Below, one piece after another: positions 16,605 to 25,940 of a stretch of 46,210 nt of DNA. Position numbers and translations under genes: made by a program. This DNA comes from Verrucomicrobiota bacterium (GTDB lineage Bacteria; Verrucomicrobiota; Verrucomicrobiia; Limisphaerales; JACDHS01): contig JACDHS010000021.1 in the NCBI GenBank assembly GCA_013820875.1, positions 1 to 46,210 on the forward strand. Direction: 5' to 3'. The notes beneath the pieces are model-generated. The model searched no databases and was not told where the DNA came from. It worked only from the letters and a program-made list of their open reading frames with translations. Every line of letters begins with the position of its first letter. The stretch's first letter is position 1.

Positions 16605-18713
16605 ATGAAAAGAATTAAAAAAAGTGCCCACTCAAAATCTGTTAAACGCCAATTAGGCGTGCTCCTGTCTCTCTCCATCTCTGCTTTGCCCGGCGTTGCA
16701 CAAACTGACACCACCACTCCTGAACGCCTCGGAGAAGTGGTGATCGAAGGCCGTGAGGAAAGTATGGTTGGCATCGCTGAATCGGCCTCGCAAGGAACCG
16801 TCGGCGCTGCTCAACTTGAAATGCGGCCATTGTCCCGACCGGGTGAAGTTCTGGAAACTGTTCCCGGCCTGATCCTCACGCAACACAGCGGGGCGGGTAA
16901 AGCGAACCAGTTTTTCATGCGCGGCATGAACCTCGATCACGGAACGGATTTTGCCACGCACCTGGATGGAATGCCGATCAACATGCCATCGCATGGACAT
17001 GGCCAGGGCTACACCGATTTGAACATGCTGGTTCCGGAATTGGTTTACCGGGTCAATTACAAGAAGGGACCGTACTACGCCGATGAAGGCGATTTCTCCT
17101 CCGCCGGGGCAGCAGACATGCAATACTATAATGCATTGCCGAACAGCATCGCGCGTGTGGAAGGCGGCAGCTTCGGGTATGCGCGTGGTTTGTTTGCCTC
17201 TTCACCGGAACTGGGCGCGGGCCATTTGCTTTACGGCATCGAATTGATGCACAACGACGGTCCGTGGAAAAACCCGGATAACTTCAAGAAGGTGAACGGT
17301 GTTCTGCGCTACAGCCAGGGTGATGACAATCTTGGGTTCAGCATCACTGGAATGGCTTACGCTGGAGACTGGGATGCGAGCGATCAAATTCCGTTGCGAG
17401 CGGTGCAGGGCGGGTTGTCGCGATTCGATACGATTGATCCGGACAGCGGCGGGAATTCCCAACGCTACAGCCTCGCAGCCGAATGGCATCGCGCTGATGC
17501 TAATTCCGCCACAAAAATCATGGCTTACGGGTTCTACTACAACCTGGATCTGTTCTCTAACTTCACCTATTTCCTGGATGATCCCATCAACGGCGATCAA
17601 TTTCATCAGCATGACGACCGTATGACGGGCGGCATCAAGGCGAGTCACACCTGGTACAACAACATTTTGGAACGCGAGATGGAAAACACGATCGGTTTGC
17701 AGTTGCGAAATGATTTCATTCACAATGGCCTGTTCAACACGGTGAATCGCCAGACCCTGAATCAGGTTCGCGAAGATGATGTTTGGGAAGTCAGTATCGC
17801 GCCGTACGTGGAAAACAAAACGCAATGGGCGGAAAAATTTCGCACAGTGGCAGGGGTGCGCGCTGATATTTATCACTTCGATGTGGATAGTGACAATCCC
17901 GCGAATTCAGGAAATGAAACGGATGCGATCGTCAGCCCTAAACTGAGCCTTGTGTTCGGTCCATGGGCGAATACGGAAGTTTACCTCAATGGCGGCCTTG
18001 GTTTTCACAGTAATGATGGTCGAGGTGTGACGACGAGGATTGATCCTGCAACCGGGTTGGCCGTTGACCCGGTTGATCCGCTTGTTCGGACTTATGGCGC
18101 GGAAATCGGTGTGCGCACCACATGGATTCCGAACCTGCACAGTTCGGTCTCGCTCTGGTGGTTGGATATTGATTCGGAACTTCTCTTCATCGGCGATGCC
18201 GGCAACACCGAAGCCAGCCGTCCGAGCCGGCGTTACGGCATCGAATTCGCGAATTACTATACCCCATTGAAATGGCTCACCATTGATGCCGACTTCTCCT
18301 TGTCACACTCTGAATTCCGGGATCGGGCGATAGATGAGGCGACACTGTTGCCTGTTGGTCGTGAAATTCCGGGTTCGATCGAAAGCGTGATCGCGGCTGG
18401 TATTTCCGTGCATGACTTGAATGGGTTCTTTGGGAGTTTGCGTTTGCGTTATTTCGGTCCACGACCATTGGTGGAAGATAATTCCTTACGTTCGTCCGAA
18501 ACCATTCTGTTGAGCGCCCAGGTGGGGTATCAATTCAACAAGACATGGACGCTCAGCGCGGAAGTATTCAACCTGCTCAATCGCAAGGATCATGAAATCG
18601 ATTATCAATATGAATCGCGCCTTGCGGGTGAACCGGCGGGTGGATTCGACGACACGCATTTCCATCCAGTGGAACCGATCTCGTTCCGTGTTGCGTTGAC
18701 GGCGACGTTCTAA
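16605..18713 (+). CDS. TonB-dependent outer-membrane receptor
   Basis: A 702-residue outer-membrane transporter. The ATG at 16605 (MKRIKKSAHSKSVKRQLGVLLSLSISALPGVAQ) gives a signal peptide; the longer frame from 16536 adds a poor leader. LGEVVIEG just after the signal resembles a TonB box. The plug domain follows (LSRPGEVLETVPGLILTQHS, GAGKANQFFMRGMNLDHGTD, HLDGMPINMPSHGHGQGYTD), then a 22-strand-type barrel ending in an aromatic residue (VALTATF). The plug is rich in histidine, but the ligand cannot be read from sequence. No siderophore or B12 genes lie nearby. Transport would be energised by TonB/ExbBD encoded elsewhere. A strong terminator follows the gene, so it is a single-gene unit. Confidence 0.92.
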   Translation: MKRIKKSAHSKSVKRQLGVLLSLSISALPGVAQTDTTTPERLGEVVIEGREESMVGIAESASQGTVGAAQLEMRPLSRPGEVLETVPGLILTQHSGAGKANQFFMRGMNLDHGTDFATHLDGMPINMPSHGHGQGYTDLNMLVPELVYRVNYKKGPYYADEGDFSSAGAADMQYYNALPNSIARVEGGSFGYARGLFASSPELGAGHLLYGIELMHNDGPWKNPDNFKKVNGVLRYSQGDDNLGFSITGMAYAGDWDASDQIPLRAVQGGLSRFDTIDPDSGGNSQRYSLAAEWHRADANSATKIMAYGFYYNLDLFSNFTYFLDDPINGDQFHQHDDRMTGGIKASHTWYNNILEREMENTIGLQLRNDFIHNGLFNTVNRQTLNQVREDDVWEVSIAPYVENKTQWAEKFRTVAGVRADIYHFDVDSDNPANSGNETDAIVSPKLSLVFGPWANTEVYLNGGLGFHSNDGRGVTTRIDPATGLAVDPVDPLVRTYGAEIGVRTTWIPNLHSSVSLWWLDIDSELLFIGDAGNTEASRPSRRYGIEFANYYTPLKWLTIDADFSLSHSEFRDRAIDEATLLPVGREIPGSIESVIAAGISVHDLNGFFGSLRLRYFGPRPLVEDNSLRSSETILLSAQVGYQFNKTWTLSAEVFNLLNRKDHEIDYQYESRLAGEPAGGFDDTHFHPVEPISFRVALTATF

Positions 18714-18734
18714 GAGAAACTCATCAACGATGGC

Positions 18735-18770
18735 AATCGCCGGCGCATTCCAATGCTCCGGCGATTTTTG
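18735..18770 (+). terminator. Rho-independent terminator after the TonB receptor
   Basis: AATCGCCGG (18735-18743) and CCGGCGATT (18758-18766) form a perfect 9-bp stem with a 14-nt loop, followed at once by TTTTG and a T-rich tract. Confidence 0.85.
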
Positions 18771-18822
18771 TTTTATCGTTTGTTCAGGTGACAAGAGCAA
18801 AACCGATTCTTTGCTCCCTCTT

Positions 18823-18851
18823 TTGACAATTTAATCCCTGTTCCCTAGCGT
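18823..18851 (+). promoter_or_regulatory. Sigma-70-type promoter giving a nearly leaderless HIT transcript
   Basis: TTGACA (18823-18828) is a perfect -35 box, with TAGCGT (18846-18851) as a -10-like box after 17 bp. The ATG follows six bases later at 18858, so transcription would start at or very near the initiator codon. No Shine-Dalgarno sequence is seen. The perfect -35 and spacing support it; the -10 is weak. Confidence 0.5.
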
Positions 18852-18857
18852 TCGCAC

Positions 18858-19352
18858 ATGGAAAACCTGCACGCCCCATGGCGGATCGAATACATCCTGG
18901 CCCCGAAAACTCCTTCCAATGAAAATTCCATTTTCACCCAGATTGCTCAATCCAATGACGACGTGGAGAATCTTGTTATCGCAAGGGACAAAACCTGTTA
19001 CGCCGTGCTGAACCGTTATCCTTATACTGGCGGCCACCTGATGGTTGTTCCTTACAAACAGGTTACAGACTGGAACGAACTGATGGAAAACGAAATGCTC
19101 GATCTCATGCTGCTGTTGCGACGTTGCCAGAATGCGTTGGCCAAAGTGATGAAGCCCGACGGATTTAACATTGGCTTGAATCTCGGGAAATGCGCGGGCG
19201 CAGGCATCCTGGAACATCTGCATATTCACATTGTTCCCCGTTGGAACGGCGACACCAACTTCATGCCGGTGCTCGCCTGTACGACTGTCGTTCCTGAAGC
19301 GCTTCAAGAGGTGGCCAACAAGCTAAGAAGCGCCCTTGCAGAGGCTGTTTGA
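18858..19352 (+). CDS. HIT-family nucleotide hydrolase/phosphorylase
   Basis: A 164-residue HIT-superfamily protein. The catalytic histidine triad is visible as HLHIHIVPRW (about residues 119-128), preceded by NIGLNLGKCAGAGILEH, the usual substrate loop. YPYTGGHLMVVPYKQV is the strand with the first conserved histidine region. The opening MENLHAPWRIEYI (Ap4A phosphorylase-like 'lwapWRmeYi') places it among the Ap4A-hydrolase/phosphorylase-like branch that acts on dinucleoside polyphosphates. It is the first gene of a rightward operon, 34 bp ahead of phoH, in which genes abut or overlap. Confidence 0.9.
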   Translation: MENLHAPWRIEYILAPKTPSNENSIFTQIAQSNDDVENLVIARDKTCYAVLNRYPYTGGHLMVVPYKQVTDWNELMENEMLDLMLLLRRCQNALAKVMKPDGFNIGLNLGKCAGAGILEHLHIHIVPRWNGDTNFMPVLACTTVVPEALQEVANKLRSALAEAV

Positions 19353-19386
19353 AGTCTTACATTGCTCAACCTGAACTTGATGATAC

Positions 19387-20352
19387 ATGGCTACTGAAAC
19401 ACTCCACTTTGAAAATGCGCGGTTTGCACAGCAACTCTTCAACAATGACCTGAAAAATCTTCAGGCGCTCCAGCAAGAGCTGGAAGTGAAAGCCACCTCG
19501 CGAGAAGGCTGGATCAAATTGGATGGCGCTGTTGAAGATATTGCGAGAGCCAAACAACTTTTTCAATTGCTGGAAGGGTCGCTCAAATCCGGCACAGTCA
19601 TTCGCAATCGCGAGTTTTCAGAAGCCTTGAACGTGATCAAAAATGAAGGGGTCGAAGCCCTGAAAAGTCTTTATTCGGAAAAGATTCAAACATCTTCGAA
19701 GAAAGGTCCGGTCAGCCCAAAAACCCTCGGGCAAAAGAAGTATGTGGAAGCGATCCGCGCCCATGACATCGTGTTTGGCGTTGGGCCGGCAGGCACCGGG
19801 AAGACCTACCTGGCCATGGCGATGGCGGTTGCCGCGCTCAAGGAAGAAAAAGTATCACGCATTATCCTGACGCGTCCTGCCGTTGAAGCCGGGGAAGCGC
19901 TCGGATTTCTGCCAGGTGATCTTTACGAGAAAATCACACCGTACCTGCGGCCTTTGTACGACGCACTGCATGACATGATGCCAGCGGATGAGATTCAGAA
20001 AAACATGGAGCGCAACGTGATTGAAATCGCTCCGCTCGCCTATATGCGCGGTCGCACGTTGAACCACGCTTTCATTGTTTTGGACGAAGCGCAAAATACC
20101 ACGACCGAGCAGATGTTGATGTTTCTGACGCGCCTGGGATTCAACAGCAAAACCGTCATCACAGGTGACCCTACGCAGATTGATTTACCATCACACAAAC
20201 ACTCCGGATTGGTTGAAGCCATCCGCGCGCTGGAAACCACGGAAGGTATTTCCATCACGCATTTCGGCAAGGCCGATGTTGTTCGGCATCCGCTGGTTCA
20301 ACGCATCATTGGAGCTTACGAAGAGCATCGCGGGAAGCATCCACGGGACTAA
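19387..20352 (+). CDS. phoH: PhoH-like ATPase
   Basis: A 321-residue PhoH/PhoL-type P-loop NTPase. Walker A is GVGPAGTGKTYLAMAMA (~residues 132-148), Walker B is FIVLDEAQN (~231-239), and ITGDPTQIDLP carries the conserved sensor region. An N-terminal KH-like region (SREGWIKLDGAVEDIARAKQLFQLL) precedes the ATPase domain. It is a cytoplasmic RNA-linked ATPase. The neighbour ybeY follows with no gap (stop at 20352, ATG at 20353), the usual arrangement in bacteria, which ties it to rRNA maturation and ribosome quality control. Confidence 0.95.
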   Translation: MATETLHFENARFAQQLFNNDLKNLQALQQELEVKATSREGWIKLDGAVEDIARAKQLFQLLEGSLKSGTVIRNREFSEALNVIKNEGVEALKSLYSEKIQTSSKKGPVSPKTLGQKKYVEAIRAHDIVFGVGPAGTGKTYLAMAMAVAALKEEKVSRIILTRPAVEAGEALGFLPGDLYEKITPYLRPLYDALHDMMPADEIQKNMERNVIEIAPLAYMRGRTLNHAFIVLDEAQNTTTEQMLMFLTRLGFNSKTVITGDPTQIDLPSHKHSGLVEAIRALETTEGISITHFGKADVVRHPLVQRIIGAYEEHRGKHPRD

Positions 20353-20820
20353 ATGAAAGTGCTTTCCATTCGCAATCGGCAGCGGATCTGTCGCGTTGAC
20401 CTGGTGCTGTTTAAACGGATCATCCGCGTTGTGCTGCACGACATTTTGGGGTGTACCGATTACGAACTCGGTTTATACATCGTCGGCGCGGAAGAAATGG
20501 CCGTGATGAATGAGACATTTCTGCAGCACGCCGGTTCTACAGATGTCATCACCTTTGATTACAACGATTCATCCTCGGCGACGCTGCACGGGGAGGTTTT
20601 TATCTGCATGGATGACGCACTGGAGCAGGCAAAACAGTTTAAAACGTCATGGCAATCCGAATTGACACGCTACGCCGTTCATTCTCTTCTACACCTATTG
20701 GGTTACGATGATCTGCAACCGGAGAAGCGGCGAGTTATGAAACGGGAAGAGAACCGATTGCTGAAACAAGTGGCTAAACAATTTAATCTGAGCAAATTGC
20801 AACGCGCGCAAAGCAAATGA
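20353..20820 (+). CDS. ybeY: Endoribonuclease YbeY
   Basis: A 155-residue metal-dependent endoribonuclease involved in 16S rRNA 3'-end maturation and 70S quality control. The zinc-binding helix is seen as AVHSLLHLLGYDD (about residues 111-123). The two helix histidines are present, while the third ligand of the classical HGxLHLxGYDH motif is aspartate here, a variation that also occurs in other phyla. STDVITFDY (about residues 62-70) is the second conserved motif. It follows phoH directly and overlaps the DUF502 gene by four bases (ATGA), so translation is probably coupled. Confidence 0.94.
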   Translation: MKVLSIRNRQRICRVDLVLFKRIIRVVLHDILGCTDYELGLYIVGAEEMAVMNETFLQHAGSTDVITFDYNDSSSATLHGEVFICMDDALEQAKQFKTSWQSELTRYAVHSLLHLLGYDDLQPEKRRVMKREENRLLKQVAKQFNLSKLQRAQSK

Positions 20821-21536
20821 AACACGACACCCCATGGCACCGATTTAAGGGAAATTTTCTGACCGGATTGGCAGTGGTCTTTCCGGCGGTTATTTCCATA
20901 GCCATCATCCTGTGGCTGTTCGGAACCGTTTCAAACATGACCGATATGCTCCTGGTCTTTCTGCCGAAGCAGTGGACGCATCAAACAGGAGCAGGTGGTC
21001 CGGGAACAGGTCCGATGCATTGGTATTGGAGCCTGTTTGCTTTGGTATTGGCGGTGGCCCTCATCAGTTTGATGGGCCGTTATGCGCGACATTACGTCGG
21101 GCGGAAGGCCATTGAGTTTGTGGACTGGGCGCTCATGCAAACGCCTCTGGTCAATAAGGTTTACGGCACGATCAAACAGGTGAATCAAGCATTTACCTCG
21201 TCCAGCAAGTCCTCTTTCAAACAGGTGGTTCTTTTGGAATTTCCAAGGAAAGGCATGTATTCGATGGGCTTTGTGACCAGTGAACAGAACCAGGAAATCC
21301 AGATGAAAACAAAAGATCGGGTGCTAAGTGTCTTTGTCCCTACGACACCCAATCCAACGACCGGTTATCTGTTATTCGTTCCGGAAGGTCTCATGACGAA
21401 GCTCGATATGTCGGTGCCTGATGGCATTAAATGCGTGGTAAGCCTTGGATCCATCTCTCCAGAATATACACCGCTAGTCGATCCGACTCTGGTTGCTCCG
21501 ACAATGGCGTCCGGGGATATCGTTGGTTCCGACTAA
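20817..21536 (+). CDS. DUF502 family membrane protein
   Basis: A 239-residue membrane protein of the DUF502 family. Two membrane segments are clear (NFLTGLAVVFPAVISIAIIL and WSLFALVLAVALISLMGRY), with a Gly/Pro-rich loop between them. They are followed by MQTPLVNKVYGTIKQV, the family's 'P.v..iY...kqv' signature, and FVPTTPNPTTGYLLFVP, the 'vptTPnPtsGfl..v' signature. The molecular role is unknown. It overlaps ybeY by four bases and abuts recO, so it belongs to the same operon. Confidence 0.93.
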   Translation: MKHDTPWHRFKGNFLTGLAVVFPAVISIAIILWLFGTVSNMTDMLLVFLPKQWTHQTGAGGPGTGPMHWYWSLFALVLAVALISLMGRYARHYVGRKAIEFVDWALMQTPLVNKVYGTIKQVNQAFTSSSKSSFKQVVLLEFPRKGMYSMGFVTSEQNQEIQMKTKDRVLSVFVPTTPNPTTGYLLFVPEGLMTKLDMSVPDGIKCVVSLGSISPEYTPLVDPTLVAPTMASGDIVGSD

Positions 21537-22178
21537 ATGGACGAGAAAGCCACCGGCATCATCCTGCGTGTTCGGCCTTTAACCGAAACCAGTTTGATTA
21601 TTCATTGGCTTACCGGGGAAGCCGGGCGGATTGCCACAGTTGCAAAAGGAGCGCGACGACCGAAGTCTCCCTTTCGCGGTAAACTTGACCTGTTTTTTTC
21701 TGCGCAATTTACGTTTCGACGCAGCAGTCGCTCTGAACTTCATGTGCTGCGAGAGGTGGATATCCTCGATTCCCACCCGGTATTACGCACCAGCATGGGA
21801 TACCTCAATCAAGCTGCGTATGCCGCTGCATTGATCGAGCAGGTCACCGAAACAGAAACGCCGATTCCTGAGTTGTTTCAGCTCGTTCGAGATTACCTGG
21901 CGTATGTCTCAACCCGTCCGAATGGCCCGTTGCCGGTTTTTGCTTTTGAAATGAAATTATTGAATGAACTCGGATTGCACCCGGATCTTGGTGAGGCAAA
22001 GTTGAGCGAAGGCAGCCGTAAAGTTCTGCAGAAATGTAATGAGTTGGATTGGGCTGCATTGTCCATGCTTAAGCTTTCCGGTGGCCAGATCAGTGAGATT
22101 CAACAATTCCTGCATAGTTTTTTGATTTTGAATCTAGGGCGAATTTTGCCGGGCAGGGCAGGGGCGTTGGATGTGTAG
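21537..22178 (+). CDS. recO: DNA repair protein RecO
   Basis: A 213-residue RecO, the mediator that helps load RecA on SSB-coated DNA with RecR. The N-terminal OB fold is recognisable: KATGIILRVRPLTETSLIIH, then GRIATVAKGARRPKSPFRG and LDLFFSAQFTFRRSSRSELH. The helical C-terminal part has only one cysteine (KCNELD), so the zinc finger seen in many RecO proteins is absent. It begins immediately after the DUF502 stop codon and is the last gene of the operon. Confidence 0.9.
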   Translation: MDEKATGIILRVRPLTETSLIIHWLTGEAGRIATVAKGARRPKSPFRGKLDLFFSAQFTFRRSSRSELHVLREVDILDSHPVLRTSMGYLNQAAYAAALIEQVTETETPIPELFQLVRDYLAYVSTRPNGPLPVFAFEMKLLNELGLHPDLGEAKLSEGSRKVLQKCNELDWAALSMLKLSGGQISEIQQFLHSFLILNLGRILPGRAGALDV

Positions 22179-22197
22179 CGACGGTTTCAAGTTAACC

Positions 22198-22222
22198 GGG
22201 TTACGCAATCCCCTTTGGAATC
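22198..22222 (+). repeat. Short dispersed intergenic repeat
   Basis: GGTTACGCAATCCCCTTTGG also occurs, slightly changed, at 14420-14440. Both are intergenic. It is short, so only the second copy makes it notable. Confidence 0.45.
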
Positions 22223-22311
22223 CAGAATCCATTTTTCGGCAACGGGTAACAGCTTGCCTGCCACAAAGACATTGAGACCAACCGGCAGCACTGCTACAAA
22301 CGCGACCTCAA

Positions 22312-23595
22312 ATGGAAGGTACAATCAAGATTGCTTTGGTCGGCGCTGGAATGTTCGGCGGCGATGTTCACGCCCGTTGTTACGCTGATCTACAGAAGTA
22401 TGGCATCGCTGGGATGCTCGGACGTGTCGGGTTGGATACGTACACCCGAGATTTTGCCGGTGTGAAATTTGAATTGGTCGCGGTCGCCACCCGTTCCGAG
22501 GGTTCGGCGAAGCGCGCCGCTGAAAACTTCAAAGAGTGGACCGGTCATACCCCGCGAATTTACTTTGGCGATACCCCATGGAATGACATTCTTCGCGACT
22601 TTCCAGATATCGATGTGATGGCAGTTGCCACGCCGGACAATCTCCACACCGAAGTTATCCTGGCGGCGCTTGCAAAAGGAGTTCACGTGTTGACGGAAAA
22701 GCCAATGTGTCTTTCCATCCATGAAGCGGATCAGATCATTGAACTCGCGCAGAAAATGGATCGCGTCGTCGCAGTGGACATGCACAAGCGGTATGATCCG
22801 GACCATTTACGCATCCGCGACGATATCCAAAAGCGCATCGGCGCACCCCTCTACGGCACCGCTTACCTCGAGGAACCGCTGGAAGTTTCCACCAGCACAT
22901 TCAAGTGGGCCGAGCAAAGCGATCCTTTCAGCTACGTGGGACCGCATTGGACCGATCTCATTTACTCCTACTACAAATCGAAGCCCGCTTCATTAAGCGC
23001 CGTTGGCCAAAAGAAACGTCTGGTGCGCGATGGCATCAATGCCTACGACGCCGTCCAGGTACGGGTGGAATTCGAGAACGGGATGAGCATCAATTTTCAT
23101 AACAACTGGATCACCCCATCCGACTTCGAAGGGCCCGTGAACCAGGGACACGAAATTGTCGGCGCGGATGGCAAAGTGGAAAGCGACCAGCAGTACCGCG
23201 GCTTCCGTTTCTGGAACAAGGGCGGGGGTAGTCGCACCTCGAACAATCATTTTACCCGCGACGTCTCACGTCCGGATGGAAGCAAAGCATACGTCGGTTA
23301 TGGCGTGGACAGTTTGATTGCCGGTTTGGTTGCGATTTGTCGGATGAAGTTTTTGAACGAGAGCCGCGAGGCTGTGGCCGGGATTTATCCGACCGCCGAA
23401 GAAGGCCGCATCACAGTTGCCATCGTCCACGCCGCTGTCATCGTGCGTGATCTGAATTTCAAATATCTTGCGGAGGGAAAAGGCGCACCCGTCACCGCCC
23501 GCTTCGGCAACGATGGAATCACGATCATCGATCCTCACCGGGCAAGCGAAGGGGCGGACAAGGTGTTCGAAAAAATTTACGAAAAGCCGATCTGA
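22312..23595 (+). CDS. Gfo/Idh/MocA family oxidoreductase
   Basis: A 427-residue NAD(P)-dependent sugar oxidoreductase. The N-terminal Rossmann fold starts IKIALVGAGMFGGDVHA (GxGxxG-type loop). DIDVMAVATPDNLHTEVILAAL and GVHVLTEKPMC carry the family EKP motif, where the lysine contacts the nicotinamide and substrate. The C-terminal alpha/beta domain includes HWTDLIYSYY with a conserved active-site histidine. It is cytoplasmic; such enzymes oxidise or epimerise sugars and inositols. The nearby exported glycoside-hydrolase-like genes and the isomerase-like gene at 45 kb suit carbohydrate use, but a pathway is not defined here. Confidence 0.9.
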   Translation: MEGTIKIALVGAGMFGGDVHARCYADLQKYGIAGMLGRVGLDTYTRDFAGVKFELVAVATRSEGSAKRAAENFKEWTGHTPRIYFGDTPWNDILRDFPDIDVMAVATPDNLHTEVILAALAKGVHVLTEKPMCLSIHEADQIIELAQKMDRVVAVDMHKRYDPDHLRIRDDIQKRIGAPLYGTAYLEEPLEVSTSTFKWAEQSDPFSYVGPHWTDLIYSYYKSKPASLSAVGQKKRLVRDGINAYDAVQVRVEFENGMSINFHNNWITPSDFEGPVNQGHEIVGADGKVESDQQYRGFRFWNKGGGSRTSNNHFTRDVSRPDGSKAYVGYGVDSLIAGLVAICRMKFLNESREAVAGIYPTAEEGRITVAIVHAAVIVRDLNFKYLAEGKGAPVTARFGNDGITIIDPHRASEGADKVFEKIYEKPI

Positions 23596-23699
23596 GCCTG
23601 TGGCGCAAGTTTTTCAACCTGACGAATGAGGTTGCACAAAAATCAAAAGGCGGGCATTAACCTCGCGGTCACATTCATTACTAAAAAATCGATATACTA

Positions 23700-25190
23700 A
23701 TGGCATCTCGTCGCATTCTGGGACTTCCTATTCTCGCACTTGTTTTCTGCACCTTCACTGCGTTCGCCCAAACCACCCCGGAATATCGCGGGATCTGGGT
23801 CAGCGGATGGGGTGGCCTTTACGATACCGCCGCCAAGTGTAGCACGACCATTGATCGAGTGCGCTCAGGCAACCTTAACTCTGTCGCTGTCCAGATGCGA
23901 CGACGCGGCGATGCGTTTTATAATTCCAATTACGAACCGAAAAATCCCGCGGTGGCTTCGACCTTTGATCCGCTCGCCGATTTGATCACCAAAGCTCACG
24001 ATACGAGCAACGGCAAACAACGCATTGATGTTCATGCCTGGATGGTAACGTACCATGTCTGGCAAGGCTCCAGACCTCCGGCAAATCCGAAGCATCCATT
24101 TAACCTGCACCCGGACTGGCTTCTCAGAAATAACTCCGGCCAAACCTTCATCGACAACGAATACACGTTTGACCCGGGACATCCGGAAGTGCAGCGGCAC
24201 ACCTTTAACGTCTTCATGGATGTTGTAAACCGTTACAATATCGACGCCATAAACTTCGACTACATTCGTTACAATAGTCCCAAGGAAGGCTACAACCCGG
24301 TTTCTGTCGCGCGGTTCAACCACCGCTTCGGACGCACCGGCCAACCCGCGCCTTCAGATCCCGTGTGGAAACAATGGCGGCGGGATCAAATCACCGCGCT
24401 CGTCCGAAAAATCTATCTCAATATCCAGGCGACCAAGCCCCAGGTGAAACTCATCGCTGATACCATCACCTGGTCTCCAGCGGTCTCCACGGCAACGCAG
24501 TGGACCAATTCAGCGCGGGCTTATAATGACGTGCTGCAGGATTGGCGGGGCTGGATGGAGGAGGGGATCCTGGACATCAATCGTCCCATGGCTTACTTCC
24601 GTGAATTCAACTCGGCACAGGCGGCGGCTTACCAGACTTGGATTCAGTTTGCGGCGAATGAAAAATACAACCGCCAGGTGATCATTGGCCCCGCGCTGTA
24701 TTTGAACAGCGTTTCGGACGGCATTCAACAGATGCGCTTAACGCGCACACCCACCAGTGTCGGCAAAAAAGCCGATGGCGTTTTCGGCTACGACTACAAA
24801 ACGCCCAACAATGAAGGTGTTGGTTTGACGACCGTGCTTGATGCTTGGGTTACTCCGGGCAGCTATGACTCAACTACTCCTGCCATCTTTTCCGAGAAGG
24901 TCGCCATACCATCCATGCCATGGAAAAAGTTTCCCACACGCGGTCATTTGAAAGGGTTCGTTGGAGGCGGCACTTCCACTAATCACCTTGATGGCGCGAG
25001 CATTTCGATCAAAGGCCCTGTGAACCGCAGCTTCATCAGCGATGCAACCGGTTTCTTCGGCTCGGTTGACTTGCCACCGGGCCGTTACACCTTGAACGCA
25101 TCGTTCAACGGCTATTTGTCAAGCAGCACCAACTTCTCGGTTACTGCTGGGTTAGTGACGACTCGCGATCTCATCCTGCCCACACCTTAG
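23700..25190 (+). CDS. Secreted family-10-like glycosyl hydrolase (GHL10/DUF187), copy 1
   Basis: A 496-residue exported protein. The signal peptide (RRILGLPILALVFCTFTAFA, cut before QTTPEYRG) is followed by a TIM barrel with the GHL10/DUF187 signatures: EYRGIWVSGWGG, NSVAVQMRRRGDAFYNSNYE, DVHAWMVTYHVWQG, DAINFDYIRYNSP (a strand ending in catalytic acids in related enzymes) and ILDINRPMAYFREF. After ~390 residues comes a carboxypeptidase-regulatory-like beta domain (GHLKGFVGGGTSTNHLDGA...LPPGRYTLNASFNGY). It likely acts on a polysaccharide outside the cytoplasm. Its 5' flank and most of its length are duplicated in the gene at 25941. Confidence 0.88.
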   Translation: MASRRILGLPILALVFCTFTAFAQTTPEYRGIWVSGWGGLYDTAAKCSTTIDRVRSGNLNSVAVQMRRRGDAFYNSNYEPKNPAVASTFDPLADLITKAHDTSNGKQRIDVHAWMVTYHVWQGSRPPANPKHPFNLHPDWLLRNNSGQTFIDNEYTFDPGHPEVQRHTFNVFMDVVNRYNIDAINFDYIRYNSPKEGYNPVSVARFNHRFGRTGQPAPSDPVWKQWRRDQITALVRKIYLNIQATKPQVKLIADTITWSPAVSTATQWTNSARAYNDVLQDWRGWMEEGILDINRPMAYFREFNSAQAAAYQTWIQFAANEKYNRQVIIGPALYLNSVSDGIQQMRLTRTPTSVGKKADGVFGYDYKTPNNEGVGLTTVLDAWVTPGSYDSTTPAIFSEKVAIPSMPWKKFPTRGHLKGFVGGGTSTNHLDGASISIKGPVNRSFISDATGFFGSVDLPPGRYTLNASFNGYLSSSTNFSVTAGLVTTRDLILPTP

Positions 25191-25212
25191 GACGAGGAAC
25201 TGCATGAAGCGG

Positions 25213-25250
25213 AGCGCGGTGTGCGAAGCATCAGCCGCAGCAGCCAAGGC
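25213..25250 (+). repeat. Dispersed repeat, copy B
   Basis: GGAGCGCGG, TGTGCGAAGCATCAGCCGCAGCA, the plus-strand counterpart of the copy at about 15574-15612. It is located directly after the first glycosyl-hydrolase gene. Confidence 0.65.
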
Positions 25251-25315
25251 TGGAAACCATAGCTTCCAGAAAAAACACACCCTCTGGGATCTGTTGATTG
25301 AAAAACCGATGCTCA

Positions 25316-25723
25316 TTATCGTTTCTTCAACAGATTCCTCACTTCCTCCCGCTGCTCCAGGTCCAGCACCCGTCCAGGGTAATTGGCCGTGAAAGTGCCG
25401 TTGGTGGTTTTTTGCAAGAGCCAGATGTTCGTTTTGCCGCTTTGATCGGCGTGATCAATCCGGCGGCTGATTCGTTGCTGATTGGCCCATTCCAAAGTGA
25501 GCTTTTGGCCGGGCGTGGCCGGACCTTTTAAAACTTCCGAAACGGTGAGAATGCCAGAGCCATGATCCACATCTTTCTTAGTCGTCCTGGTCACATCGGA
25601 CAATCGGGCGACCACCACCAGATCGGTCTCGGTCAGTAATTTTTCCGTCGGGATAAGAACCCATCGAGCAAAAGCCGTCCCAGCGAGGAGAACCACCAGG
25701 GAGCAAAGCAACAGGCGTTTCAT
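25316..25723 (-). CDS. Small exported protein
   Basis: A 135-residue protein beginning MKRLLLCSLVVLLAGTAFAR at the ATG at 25723, a clean signal peptide; the frame is open 28 codons further upstream, but that leader has no signal. The mature part (LTETDLVVVARLSDVTRTT, GILTVSEVLKGPATPGQKLTLEW, NIWLLQKTTNGTFTANYPG) has the pattern of small beta domains, with 'vseVLKG...Gq.l.l', found in many PVC exported proteins. It is convergent with the first glycosyl-hydrolase gene and divergent from the second, so it sits inside the duplicated pair. Confidence 0.7.
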   Translation of the reverse strand: MKRLLLCSLVVLLAGTAFARWVLIPTEKLLTETDLVVVARLSDVTRTTKKDVDHGSGILTVSEVLKGPATPGQKLTLEWANQQRISRRIDHADQSGKTNIWLLQKTTNGTFTANYPGRVLDLEQREEVRNLLKKR

Positions 25724-25940
25724 ACCGAAAACGTGCGCCCGAACCGTGCCACTAATCAAGATGGAAATTTCCTGATGAAATGACAGGATACAAACTTCAC
25801 GGTGCAATCTTTTGTCTCATCGCTTTCAGTAGCCCGAAATCAGGTTGCTCAAAAACCAGGAGCCGGGCATTAACGTTCGCATACCCAGGTTGCCACCCCC
25901 CACCTTCCTGAGTTTAACCATTCATAAAAAAAAAGCATTT

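Noticed and set aside
20353-20820. YbeY inactive because the third histidine ligand is aspartate
   Set aside because: Aspartate at this place is also found in YbeY of other phyla, so it does not indicate loss of function.
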